In this document: positions 1 to 7,095 of the stretch, in pieces
Layout of the letters: each line of letters begins with the position of its first letter
How positions within the stretch are numbered: position 1 is the stretch's first letter
NCBI GenBank assembly: GCA_900770395.1
Contig: CAAGKM010000025.1
Span: 1 to 43,195 of the forward strand
Origin: an uncultured Prevotella sp.
Lineage (GTDB): Bacteria > Bacteroidota > Bacteroidia > Bacteroidales > Bacteroidaceae
Length of the DNA stretch: 43,195 nucleotides
Reading direction: 5' to 3'
Translations under genes and position numbers: made by a program
Notes under the pieces: generated by a model
Database searches by the model: none
Told to the model about the DNA's origin: nothing
Seen by the model: the letters and a program-made list of their open reading frames with translations, nothing else

Positions 1-1356
1 ACGCTGTCTTTAGCAAAATATCTTCAGATGGTTGGGCGCGGACTGAGGAAGTCGAAAGGTAAGAAGACGTGCGTGATGATAGACAATGTGGGGCTTTACC
101 GCATGTTCGGGCTTCCCGCCGCCGACCGTGACTGGCAGGCGATGTTTGAGGGGCGAATGGCTGGAAGGGAGAACAAGGCGAAAAACAACATCGTGTGCAG
201 CTATGCCGTGGCTGCTGATGTGGAAGTTCCAACTATGGCAGACGCAGACTTGGAGGAAGTCATCAACCACAGAAGCCTTCAGACGCTGCTTGCATATAAC
301 GGATTACAAAGTGCAGATGTGGCTGCAGACAGAAAGCTGCGGGCTTTTCAGGACAAAGAGAGTGGGCTGTTCGGGTTGAAGCGTGGTGAGAGGATAACAG
401 TCATTCCACAATACATCAAGGTGTTTGACGTTACAGACAACTTGGCGGCAGTGAAATTCAAGAACGACACCACAGGTATTGTTGACGGACAGGGAAACAT
501 CAAGAGGAGACTGGAAAAACACGCTAATCTGCGACTGGCGGAGAATGATATTCTCACCATCATTGGCAAGGGCAACAAGGCACGGTATGTTGATTTGCGG
601 AACGGTATGGAATATAAAAGCCGCCCGACATCAGTGTGGTTTGGAAACGTTGAGATGCTGAGGGTTGAGGACAGATATTACAGCAGGATTAAACACCCTT
701 ACAAGTCTGGTTACAGAAACAAAATGAACACTATCAAAGACCGGGGATTCTATGTCAGTATTTTCATGAACTATGATGCCGGCTGGTATGACATGCTGAA
801 TAACATGGGAAAGCTCAGTATCTTTCATCATGCCTGCATTCTCGCCAATGATGACACGGACTGGTATATTATATACACATGGCTTGGAGACGGAAGCATT
901 ATCGTCTTTGACCGCAATAATAACTATTACTATGTGAAGGATGGCAAGGAGAAACGTTACATCGGCAATGAGCAAAATGACGGAGAGATCATCAAACTAA
1001 TATCTGCTGTCAGCCAACTGAGGGAAAAGGTTAGTAAAAAGGTGGAGCGCATACAGGCAGAGAAGCAGAAAGAACGACTTATACAACTACAAAATGCCGA
1101 ACCGTTCTGCTCAAATAATAAATGGGGGCTGAGGAAGGATGGACGGGTGATAGTGCCACCCATCTACCGTAATGTCAAGAATCCTGTGGGCGACTATTGT
1201 GCCGTGGAGCAGAGTCCTCGGCGGTGGGGTGTAATACAGCTTGACGGCAAGGTGGTCGTGGACACCTGTTATCAGAATGTGGACATCAAGAAGAATGGCA
1301 CCGCCAATCTGACCGTATATCCAGGCAAGACCATTAATGTGAAATTGGGAAAATAG
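1..1356 (+). CDS. DEAD/DEAH-type helicase, C-terminal part, with WG-type repeats (5' end outside window)
   Basis: The reading frame is open from the first base of the window, so the gene starts upstream; the ATG at 28 is internal. The first residues include QMVGRGLRKSKGKK, the arginine-rich motif VI of superfamily 2 helicases, followed by a conserved-looking region (YRMFGLP, DWQAMFEGR). After that come WG/KWG-like units: GLFGLKRGERITVIPQY near residue 110, NKWGLRKDGRVIVPPIY near residue 385 and RRWGVIQLDGKVVVDTCY near residue 410. A helicase core followed by WG repeats is a combination I know from Bacteroidales, where the repeats probably form a protein-binding module. The catalytic Walker A and DEAD motifs lie outside the window, so activity cannot be judged. 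It converges on the YitT-type gene. Confidence 0.75.
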   Translation, partial: TLSLAKYLQMVGRGLRKSKGKKTCVMIDNVGLYRMFGLPAADRDWQAMFEGRMAGRENKAKNNIVCSYAVAADVEVPTMADADLEEVINHRSLQTLLAYNGLQSADVAADRKLRAFQDKESGLFGLKRGERITVIPQYIKVFDVTDNLAAVKFKNDTTGIVDGQGNIKRRLEKHANLRLAENDILTIIGKGNKARYVDLRNGMEYKSRPTSVWFGNVEMLRVEDRYYSRIKHPYKSGYRNKMNTIKDRGFYVSIFMNYDAGWYDMLNNMGKLSIFHHACILANDDTDWYIIYTWLGDGSIIVFDRNNNYYYVKDGKEKRYIGNEQNDGEIIKLISAVSQLREKVSKKVERIQAEKQKERLIQLQNAEPFCSNNKWGLRKDGRVIVPPIYRNVKNPVGDYCAVEQSPRRWGVIQLDGKVVVDTCYQNVDIKKNGTANLTVYPGKTINVKLGK

Positions 1357-1419
1357 CGTGTATTTGTTCTCCCATAGCATTGTGAATATTTTCTCTGCTC
1401 ATTGCTTAGCGAAAATAAA

Positions 1420-1460
1420 AAAGACGAGATACATCCTTACTCTGGATGTATCTCGTCTTT
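1420..1460 (-). terminator. Intrinsic terminator overlapping the yitT-like stop codon
   Basis: Perfect 17-bp inverted repeat (1420-1436 with 1444-1460) around a 7-base loop that contains the TAA stop codon of the minus-strand gene. Read on the minus strand the stem is followed by a T-rich run, so it best fits termination of the YitT-type gene; it may also stop read-through from the helicase gene. Confidence 0.8.
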
Positions 1461-2438
1461 CGATGGTAGCGGTTTCCAGCCGTCACCGTAAGTGTCGTAG
1501 GCATCGGTGATGACGACAAACGCCTGCGGGTCTGCCTCTTTCACAACTTGTTTAACACCAGCCGCTTCTTTTTGTTTTACAACTAAAAAGAGCATCTCTT
1601 TGTCGGCTTTGGTGTAGAGTCCGCTGCTTTTGATGATGGTTGCGGTGCGGTCCATATCGTTCAGGATGAAGTCGTGGAGCAGTGTCATGTTCTTGTCGCT
1701 GATTACGAATATGAGTTTGTCGTCCTTTGCACCGTTGATGACGTAGGCGATGACGCGGCTGATGATGTAGATGGAGATGAGCGAGTAGAACGACAGGTGC
1801 CATGAAGGCTGGGCGGTGTCGCCGGCAGTGCCCAGTCCGAAGCCGATGACCACGAGTCCGAACGACACCACAAGTCCGTCGACCATGAGGATGGCATTGC
1901 TGAAGCGTATGCCGAAGTATTTTTGCAGAATCATTGCCACGATGTCGCTGCCACCTGTGGTTGCCTGGCATCTTACAACCATACCGCCGCCAATGCCGAT
2001 AATCACTGCACCGATGATGCAGGTGAGCATAAGATGCTGGGTCATGTCCATGCTGCCGCCAAGCAACTGCGAAGGGTCGAGTGTCTGGAGAGCCTCCTTG
2101 GTGGGGTAGGCGAGTGCCGACATGAGGTTCATTATAGCAGGGGTGGTCAGTGCTGCCACGATGGTGCGTGAGCCGAGTTTGGAGCCGAGCAGCAGCACGG
2201 AAAGCACGAGCAGTGGAATGTCGAACATATATCCAAATGTACCCACCTGCACACCTGGGAATATGTTGTGCATTACGATGCTTGCGCCGTAGACTCCACC
2301 GGGGACAATGTTGTAGGGGTTGATAAAAAACACATAGCCTGCCGCCATTATCGTGCAGCCGGCAAATATCCCGATCCAGCTTTGCCACCAGCGCAGACTA
2401 AGCACCGGTGCCATCAGTCTCTGTAACTTTTCTGCCAT
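1437..2438 (-). CDS. YitT family membrane protein (DUF161 plus C-terminal DUF2179)
   Basis: 333 residues from the start chosen here. The N-terminal two thirds carry several hydrophobic segments and the glycine/proline-rich pattern of the YitT family (INPYNIVPGGVYGASIV, GGGMVVRCQATTGGSDIVA), and the last 90 residues match a DUF2179-like soluble domain ending near TDAYDTYGDGWKPL. The role of YitT proteins is unclear; they are presumed inner-membrane transport-related proteins. A longer frame begins at 2468, but that ATG lies across the promoter element at 2458-2465, so the start at 2438 (MAEKLQRL) is preferred. It stands alone, bounded by hairpins on both sides. Confidence 0.88.
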   Translation of the reverse strand: MAEKLQRLMAPVLSLRWWQSWIGIFAGCTIMAAGYVFFINPYNIVPGGVYGASIVMHNIFPGVQVGTFGYMFDIPLLVLSVLLLGSKLGSRTIVAALTTPAIMNLMSALAYPTKEALQTLDPSQLLGGSMDMTQHLMLTCIIGAVIIGIGGGMVVRCQATTGGSDIVAMILQKYFGIRFSNAILMVDGLVVSFGLVVIGFGLGTAGDTAQPSWHLSFYSLISIYIISRVIAYVINGAKDDKLIFVISDKNMTLLHDFILNDMDRTATIIKSSGLYTKADKEMLFLVVKQKEAAGVKQVVKEADPQAFVVITDAYDTYGDGWKPLPSKDEIHPE

Positions 2439-2457
2439 AAATGATAAGTTTTGTGTG

Positions 2458-2489
2458 CAAAGGTACAAAGATTTTATTAAAGAGCCAAA
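2458..2489 (-). promoter_or_regulatory. Bacteroidales-type promoter of the YitT-like gene
   Basis: On the minus strand TTTG (2486-2489), 20 bases, then TACCTTTG (2458-2465) exactly match the TTTG-N19/21-TAnnTTTG consensus of Bacteroidetes primary promoters. The leader to the ATG at 2438 is short, which settles the start codon. Confidence 0.85.
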
Positions 2490-2498
2490 TATTTATGC

Positions 2499-2543
2499 AA
2501 AAATTATGTATTTTGAGCACTGTGCCCGAAATACATAATTTTT
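2499..2543. terminator. Bidirectional hairpin downstream of the heme receptor gene
   Basis: A 15-bp inverted repeat (2499-2513 with 2529-2543) of AT-rich sequence begins 6 bases beyond the receptor stop codon. Both flanks give A or T tracts, so it can act in either direction. It separates the heme locus from the YitT-type promoter. Confidence 0.75.
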
Positions 2544-2549
2544 TAATCT

Positions 2550-4691
2550 TCAAATCAGTTTGTCAAGGTCGAGCGATACTCCGAGCGACCACGAGGTTCC
2601 TGTGGTGGGTGCAGAGTTCCAGTGATATACCTTGGGACGATAGTTGAGCAGGTTGTCAACGATGAGGTTCACCCTTATTCCCTGTGCTATGTCCTGCTGC
2701 AAAGTGAATTTCCACAGCGAGTATGCACCGTCGGTGTCGAGCTTTGTTTGGGGTGCTGACAAGAACCGTCCTGATATGGCGGCGTTGAAACCGTAGGCAC
2801 TGCAAAGCTGTTTGCCGTAGTCAATGCGCCATGTGGCAGTGTGCGGACGCGGCTGTGAGAACTGCGACTCCACGGTGTTGCCGCTTGTGTGCAGATAGTT
2901 GTAGCTTGCCTTCAGCCCGAGCCCCATGTCAGAACGGTACTGCACGTTGAAGTCGATGCCCGACACGGTCACTCCGTCCTCATTGCAGTATATGGCACCC
3001 TCCTCACGGGTGTCGTCGCCGGCGAAGTCGGTGGTGGTGATACGGCGGTTGTACTTGTTCATATATCCTGTGAGTGTCATGCTGTAGCTGCCGCCAAGTG
3101 TACCCTCGGTCTTACCGTAGTGCTCCAGCGCCACGTTCCAGTTGTGGCTCTTCTCAGGCTTCAGGTCAGGATTGCCGTAAATCATCTGTATGCCAGCCAT
3201 GTCGAAGTTCATGTACATCTCCTTCAGGGTGGGGGCACGGAAACCTCCGGCGTATGTAGCCCTTACCGAGAATCCAGTCCATTTCAGCATTGCCGCCAGA
3301 CGTGCCGTGGTGGCGCTTGCGCTTGAGCTTGAGAAATAGTCGTGGCGCAGGCTTGCCATTACGTTGAGCCATTTTGCCGGGTTGTAGTCAAACTGCGCAA
3401 AGGCGTCGACAGAGTACTGGCTCTTAGCGCCGTTGTCGGTGAACTGATAGGTGGTGAGGTAGTCGTGCATGTAGTCGGCACCCACGGTGAGAGTGTTGGC
3501 ACCCAACGGCAGGTTGTAGAGCGCATGAGCCACGTGTTGGCGGTTGCTGTAGTCGTGGTCGTGAGTGCGCTGGCCGGCAACATAGCGCGCCTTGTCGTAT
3601 TGATCGTAGGCGTAGGAAAGCTCAAGATTCTGACCTTTCCCGAAATCAAGCATTCCCTTCAGACCACCGCTGTAACCGTTGTAATGGTCGGTGTAGTTCG
3701 CACGGTCGCTCTCGCGGGCAAAGTATCCTCCGCGGGCTATGAGCTTGAGTTTGTCGGTGGCTTTGAACACCAGTCTCTCCTTGGCGTTGAGAGTATTGCC
3801 GCCCCATACGTTGTGTATGTCCGACTCGGTGTCGAAGGCATCGGTGAGGTTGATTGTCTCAACCGATGTGTACTGCACGCTGGTCTGCGAATTCCACTTG
3901 CCGCTGTTGAAGCTCACCGAACCGCCGTGACGCCATTCCTTACCTGCACTGCGGTAGCGGGTGTTGACGTTTGCCGTCCATGGCTCGCTGTTCTCACGCG
4001 ATATAATGTTTACCACTCCAGCCACGGCATTGGCTCCGTAGAGTGCTGATGCCGCACCCTTCACCACTTCTATGCGCCCAACGTTGTCGAGATTCAGACG
4101 GTTGTAGTCAACATTGTCCATCGTCTCGCCTGCCATACGCTCGCCGTCAACGAGAAACAGCACGGCATTGCCGCCGAATCCGTTCATGTTGAGCGAAGTC
4201 TCCTGACTCATGGCATAGCTGAACTCCAGTCCGGGCAGTTCCTCGGTGAGCAGGTCCTGTATGTTGGTGGCATCGGCTTTCTTGATGTCGTCGGCTGTAA
4301 TCAGGCGGGTCACCACCGGTGCGTCTTTCAGTGCCTTGGGTGTTCGTGTGCCCGTAACCACCACCTGCTCCAACGCCGCGGCATCGGGGGTGAGGCGAAT
4401 GGTGTGCTCTGTGGCACCAGCCTTCAGAATCACCGTCTCGGTGCGGAAGCCTATGTACGACACCTGCAGGTTGACCGCCGGTGTTGTTGGAACCGTAATC
4501 TTAAACGTTCCGTTGGCATCGCATACGGCAGTGGCAGAGTTCTTGCCCACAGCCTTTATCACAGCTCCGGGGAGTGGGGCGCCCGAATCATCGAGCACCC
4601 TTCCCGTAACTGTTTTTGTGGCTGGGGCAGCATTTAGCTGCAGCTGCGCCAGACACAGTGTTATAACAAGTGCTAAAAGGTGTTTTACCAT
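2550..4691 (-). CDS. hmuR: TonB-dependent outer-membrane receptor, HmuR-like (probable heme receptor)
   Basis: 713 residues. A signal peptide (about 1-21) is followed by a carboxypeptidase-regulatory-like domain (about 26-100, VTGRVLDDSGAPLPGA), a TonB plug (VVVTGTRTPKALKDAPVVTRLI, then VVKGAASALYGANAVAGVVNIIS) and a beta-barrel ending SLGVSLDLDKLI. Near residue 482 it has FRAP, then NPDL about 24 residues later; this FRAP/NPDL pair is typical of heme receptors. No histidine lies between the two boxes; the loop holds four methionines instead (EMYMNFDMAGIQM). It is the last gene of a minus-strand series with HmuS, T, U and V homologues, which supports heme or porphyrin as substrate. The gap to the upstream lipoprotein is 6 bases, so the two are co-transcribed. 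Confidence 0.85.
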   Translation of the reverse strand: MVKHLLALVITLCLAQLQLNAAPATKTVTGRVLDDSGAPLPGAVIKAVGKNSATAVCDANGTFKITVPTTPAVNLQVSYIGFRTETVILKAGATEHTIRLTPDAAALEQVVVTGTRTPKALKDAPVVTRLITADDIKKADATNIQDLLTEELPGLEFSYAMSQETSLNMNGFGGNAVLFLVDGERMAGETMDNVDYNRLNLDNVGRIEVVKGAASALYGANAVAGVVNIISRENSEPWTANVNTRYRSAGKEWRHGGSVSFNSGKWNSQTSVQYTSVETINLTDAFDTESDIHNVWGGNTLNAKERLVFKATDKLKLIARGGYFARESDRANYTDHYNGYSGGLKGMLDFGKGQNLELSYAYDQYDKARYVAGQRTHDHDYSNRQHVAHALYNLPLGANTLTVGADYMHDYLTTYQFTDNGAKSQYSVDAFAQFDYNPAKWLNVMASLRHDYFSSSSASATTARLAAMLKWTGFSVRATYAGGFRAPTLKEMYMNFDMAGIQMIYGNPDLKPEKSHNWNVALEHYGKTEGTLGGSYSMTLTGYMNKYNRRITTTDFAGDDTREEGAIYCNEDGVTVSGIDFNVQYRSDMGLGLKASYNYLHTSGNTVESQFSQPRPHTATWRIDYGKQLCSAYGFNAAISGRFLSAPQTKLDTDGAYSLWKFTLQQDIAQGIRVNLIVDNLLNYRPKVYHWNSAPTTGTSWSLGVSLDLDKLI

Positions 4692-4697
4692 GCAGAG

Positions 4698-5177
4698 TTA
4701 TTTTTTTGTTGCCTTAAACGTGTTGATCATCGGCATTGGCATGGCACCATACTGCAACTGGAAGCTGATGGTTAAAGTGTTGTTGGCGAAGGTGCCCTGC
4801 AGAGTGCCAGAGTAAGCCTTGCCGGTATCTGTGGTGCCGCTGAACTGGGTCGGGGCAATAGTGTAAGAGCCGTCGGTGCCGCTGACCTTCACACCTTTGA
4901 TGTCCATTGCAGGCACAGCCATCGGCGGATTGCCGTATGCCGAGATGTTGATGTCAAGAGCATCGTCGCTGGTGGCTTTCAGCGTAAAGGTGATGTCCTC
5001 GAAGGTGCTCTCCTGTCCCATTACTGTGCAAGTCATGTCGGATGTGTAGACACCCTCGATGCTCTTGGCTGCTCCCGGTGCTACCTGCGGCTCATCGTCG
5101 TCGCTGCACGCTGTTACTGTCATTGTCAAACTCATCACTGCCATCATCATGGCAAACATTGTCTTAATTGCTTTCAT
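4698..5177 (-). CDS. Calycin-like lipoprotein in the heme operon
   Basis: 159 residues. A hydrophobic signal ends in TMTVTAC, a lipobox, followed by SDDDEP, an acidic stretch resembling the lipoprotein surface-export signal of Bacteroidetes. The mature part alternates short beta-like strands (IEGVYTSDMTCTV, FEDITFTLKATSD, KAYSGTLQGTFANNTLTISFQLQYG), matching the small lipocalin/calycin-like domain that Bacteroidales often carry. The gene sits immediately before the receptor, where Porphyromonas gingivalis has HmuY next to HmuR. Function as a heme-binding or receptor-partner surface protein is inferred from position; I see no direct similarity to HmuY. Confidence 0.75.
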   Translation of the reverse strand: MKAIKTMFAMMMAVMSLTMTVTACSDDDEPQVAPGAAKSIEGVYTSDMTCTVMGQESTFEDITFTLKATSDDALDINISAYGNPPMAVPAMDIKGVKVSGTDGSYTIAPTQFSGTTDTGKAYSGTLQGTFANNTLTISFQLQYGAMPMPMINTFKATKK

Positions 5178-5217
5178 TTTTTCTTGAATTTTTTGGTATT
5201 GTTAATTAATAATTTTT

Positions 5218-5553
5218 TTATTCAGGCACATATATTATCTCGCCGTTATCCAGCTGGTAGGCTATGCCGACTTTCTTGCCTTTCTTGCCGTCGCGCTGGC
5301 TCTGGTCTTCCGAGGGAGTGTAGCGGTTTATCTTGTTGCCCTCCTTCGATATAATCTCCATGTTGTCCTTGCCTGGGTTTTTCACCATGGTGAAGTCGTC
5401 CTTGCTGAACATTTCCGTCATGTTGAATCGTGTGACGAGAGCCACCATGAGAGCCACGGCAAACACCATTGCCACGTCGAAGAGGTTGCTCACTACGCTC
5501 ATTGCGTCATCGTCGTCGGCATGCGCCAGGCGGTTGTTTCTTCTTTTTCTCAT
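5218..5553 (-). CDS. hmuV: HmuV-like small membrane protein (DUF2149, ExbD-like)
   Basis: 111 residues: a short basic cytoplasmic N-terminus (MRKRRNNRLAHADDDD), one transmembrane helix at about 26-44 starting with an aspartate (FDVAMVFAVALMVALV), and a hydrophilic C-terminal domain ending GIAYQLDNGEIIYVPE. This layout is that of ExbD/TolR proteins, in which the membrane aspartate takes part in proton-driven energising. The gene follows the ExbB-like gene with a 24-base gap, in the HmuS-T-U-V order known from heme loci of Bacteroidales. A role with HmuU in energising transport or HmuS is inferred. Confidence 0.82.
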   Translation of the reverse strand: MRKRRNNRLAHADDDDAMSVVSNLFDVAMVFAVALMVALVTRFNMTEMFSKDDFTMVKNPGKDNMEIISKEGNKINRYTPSEDQSQRDGKKGKKVGIAYQLDNGEIIYVPE

Positions 5554-5577
5554 AATCCTGCGGTTTGTTTTGGGTGA

Positions 5578-6165
5578 TTATTCCTCTATCAGGTCGGCTA
5601 CGAACTCAAGGTTGCTCATGTCCTCGGTGTGCCAGCGGCTCTTTGCCTGCTTGGTGACGAAGCCGATGGCTGCTGAAAACAGTCCCACAACGGTGGTGGC
5701 AAACGCCACCTGCATGTTGTATGCCATCGAGGCGATGTCGCCGGTTGACAGTCCCACGAGCGCCGGGCCCATAGGTATGAGCGTTCCCATCAGTCCCAGC
5801 ATTGGTCCCATCTTGAGCAGTGTGGTGGACAGCGACATGTCTTTCTCGGCAAACTGCGCATACTGGTCGAGCAGACGGTTCACCTGAGCCTTGCTGTGGC
5901 GAGCCTCCACAATCTTTGTGATGTATGCCACGGACACTGCCGACTTTGCCTTTGGCAGGCGTGCTGCTATGCCGTCCACGTTTTCACGGGTTGTGGTGTC
6001 GAGCACCGTGCGTATGGCTGCGCCCGTCTTTCTCATTGTGAGATACTGTCCGAAGAATCCGCCAAGCAACAGCAATGCGCGGATGAAAAACCATATCAAC
6101 AACACTACCACCGGCACGAGCAGACCCGTGGAAATCCAAAACAATACGTCTGAAATGTAGTTCAT
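5578..6165 (-). CDS. hmuU: HmuU-like MotA/TolQ/ExbB proton channel family protein
   Basis: 195 residues. An N-terminal membrane helix (about 5-32) is followed by a cytoplasmic loop with helical character and two further helices in the pattern typical of the family: MSLSTTLLKMGPMLGLMGTLIPMGPAL near residue 115 and an alanine-rich helix (MAYNMQVAFATTVVGLFSAAIGFV) near residue 148. It probably forms the proton channel that works with the single-helix HmuV-like protein encoded just downstream. Placed within the heme operon, it is likely dedicated to this locus rather than being the housekeeping ExbB. Confidence 0.88.
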   Translation of the reverse strand: MNYISDVLFWISTGLLVPVVVLLIWFFIRALLLLGGFFGQYLTMRKTGAAIRTVLDTTTRENVDGIAARLPKAKSAVSVAYITKIVEARHSKAQVNRLLDQYAQFAEKDMSLSTTLLKMGPMLGLMGTLIPMGPALVGLSTGDIASMAYNMQVAFATTVVGLFSAAIGFVTKQAKSRWHTEDMSNLEFVADLIEE

Positions 6166-6195
6166 TTTTCTTTTTCTTATTTTTTGTGGTTTTAC

Positions 6196-6900
6196 TTATT
6201 TCTTAATCAGTTTTTCGCTCATTTTCCTGCTTCTTATGCCGTAGATAAGCCAGCCTGTAGCCATACCTGCCGCAACGAGAGCTATGACGCCTGCGAGTGA
6301 GCGGAGGTTGGTGCTGTCGACACCTGCCACTGCCGTGCGTCCGTTGACCGTTGCAACGATGCCCATGAGTCCTGTGAGCACATGCACGAGAAAGAGCAGT
6401 TCGAGCCTTATTTCATACTCGGGCAGAAGGCTGCGCAGCCCGAACGCTGCAACCGGTATCACCACAGCCACAGCTGCTCCGAGCATCCATGCCACCCACT
6501 GGAAGTCGACTCCGGGCAGCATGAATATCAGCGTCACCAGCGTGGCAAACATCACGGGAAAGACGAGCAGTCCCGGAAAATATTTGAGGAGGGTGAACGC
6601 CATGCGGCTGCGTCGGCTCACGTGGGCGCTGGTGGCTATGTTGACGTGCATGATGCAAAAGAACATCGTAAAGGCAACATCAATGCTCATCAACACAGCC
6701 ATGTTAAGCATCAGCTGCCCGTCGGCAAGCCACGCCGCAATCATTGCGCGCGACTGCTCGATGGCATAGGGCCACGACATGGCTGTGAAGAACATCATCA
6801 CCACTGCCATTGCCATGATGGCGCGTGCCCCGTGGAAGGTCTGCTTCAGGAGAAACCCGAAGCAGGTGAGACACATTATCAATAGAACGATATATTCCAT
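6196..6900 (-). CDS. hmuT: HmuT-like polytopic membrane protein
   Basis: 234 residues with about seven hydrophobic segments (MEYIVLLIMCLTCFGFLL at the start, then a segment near 60-85 containing IDVAFTMFFCIMHVNIA, and a C-terminal one near 205-225) and a basic C-terminus. It has no motif I recognise beyond its resemblance to the membrane protein encoded between HmuS and the ExbB-like protein in P. gingivalis-type heme loci; the assignment rests mainly on gene order. It follows HmuS after a 195-base gap that contains a large inverted repeat, and precedes hmuU by 30 bases. Confidence 0.72.
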   Translation of the reverse strand: MEYIVLLIMCLTCFGFLLKQTFHGARAIMAMAVVMMFFTAMSWPYAIEQSRAMIAAWLADGQLMLNMAVLMSIDVAFTMFFCIMHVNIATSAHVSRRSRMAFTLLKYFPGLLVFPVMFATLVTLIFMLPGVDFQWVAWMLGAAVAVVIPVAAFGLRSLLPEYEIRLELLFLVHVLTGLMGIVATVNGRTAVAGVDSTNLRSLAGVIALVAAGMATGWLIYGIRSRKMSEKLIKK

Positions 6901-6928
6901 TTTTCTTTTTTTTGTTGTTTCAATTTAT

Positions 6929-7086
6929 GGAGTTAAGGGGAGTTAGAAGGAGTTATCGCTCCCTTTGGTCGCTTGGGAGTTAGAGGACAAATGTTTTGTG
7001 TAGAGTATTGTCCCTTAGCTCAAGTTTTGGGGCTTAGAATTTCGTCCTCTAACTCCATTTAACTCCTTCTAACTTCTCCTTACTCC
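6929..7086. repeat. Large imperfect inverted repeat between hmuS and hmuT
   Basis: The gap between the hmuS stop and the hmuT start is filled by repeated GGAGTTA-type units on one side and TAACTCC-type units on the other. Two perfect 13-bp pairings are visible in register: 6942-6954 with 7061-7073 and 6976-6988 with 7044-7056; an outer pairing joins 6929-6940 and 7075-7086 with mismatches. In the operon transcript this would fold into a long stem with a loop of about 50 bases. It may protect or separate the two parts of the mRNA, or be a dispersed palindromic element. Confidence 0.75.
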
Positions 7087-7095
7087 TGACTTTTC

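Noticed and set aside
1552..2388. 278-residue frame on the same strand inside the YitT-type gene
   Set aside because: Shadow frame: rich in His/Arg with no hydrophobic pattern, whereas the other frame gives a recognisable membrane protein.
3342..4049. 235-residue frame opposite the receptor gene
   Set aside because: Antisense shadow of the TonB receptor; no recognisable domains or promoter.
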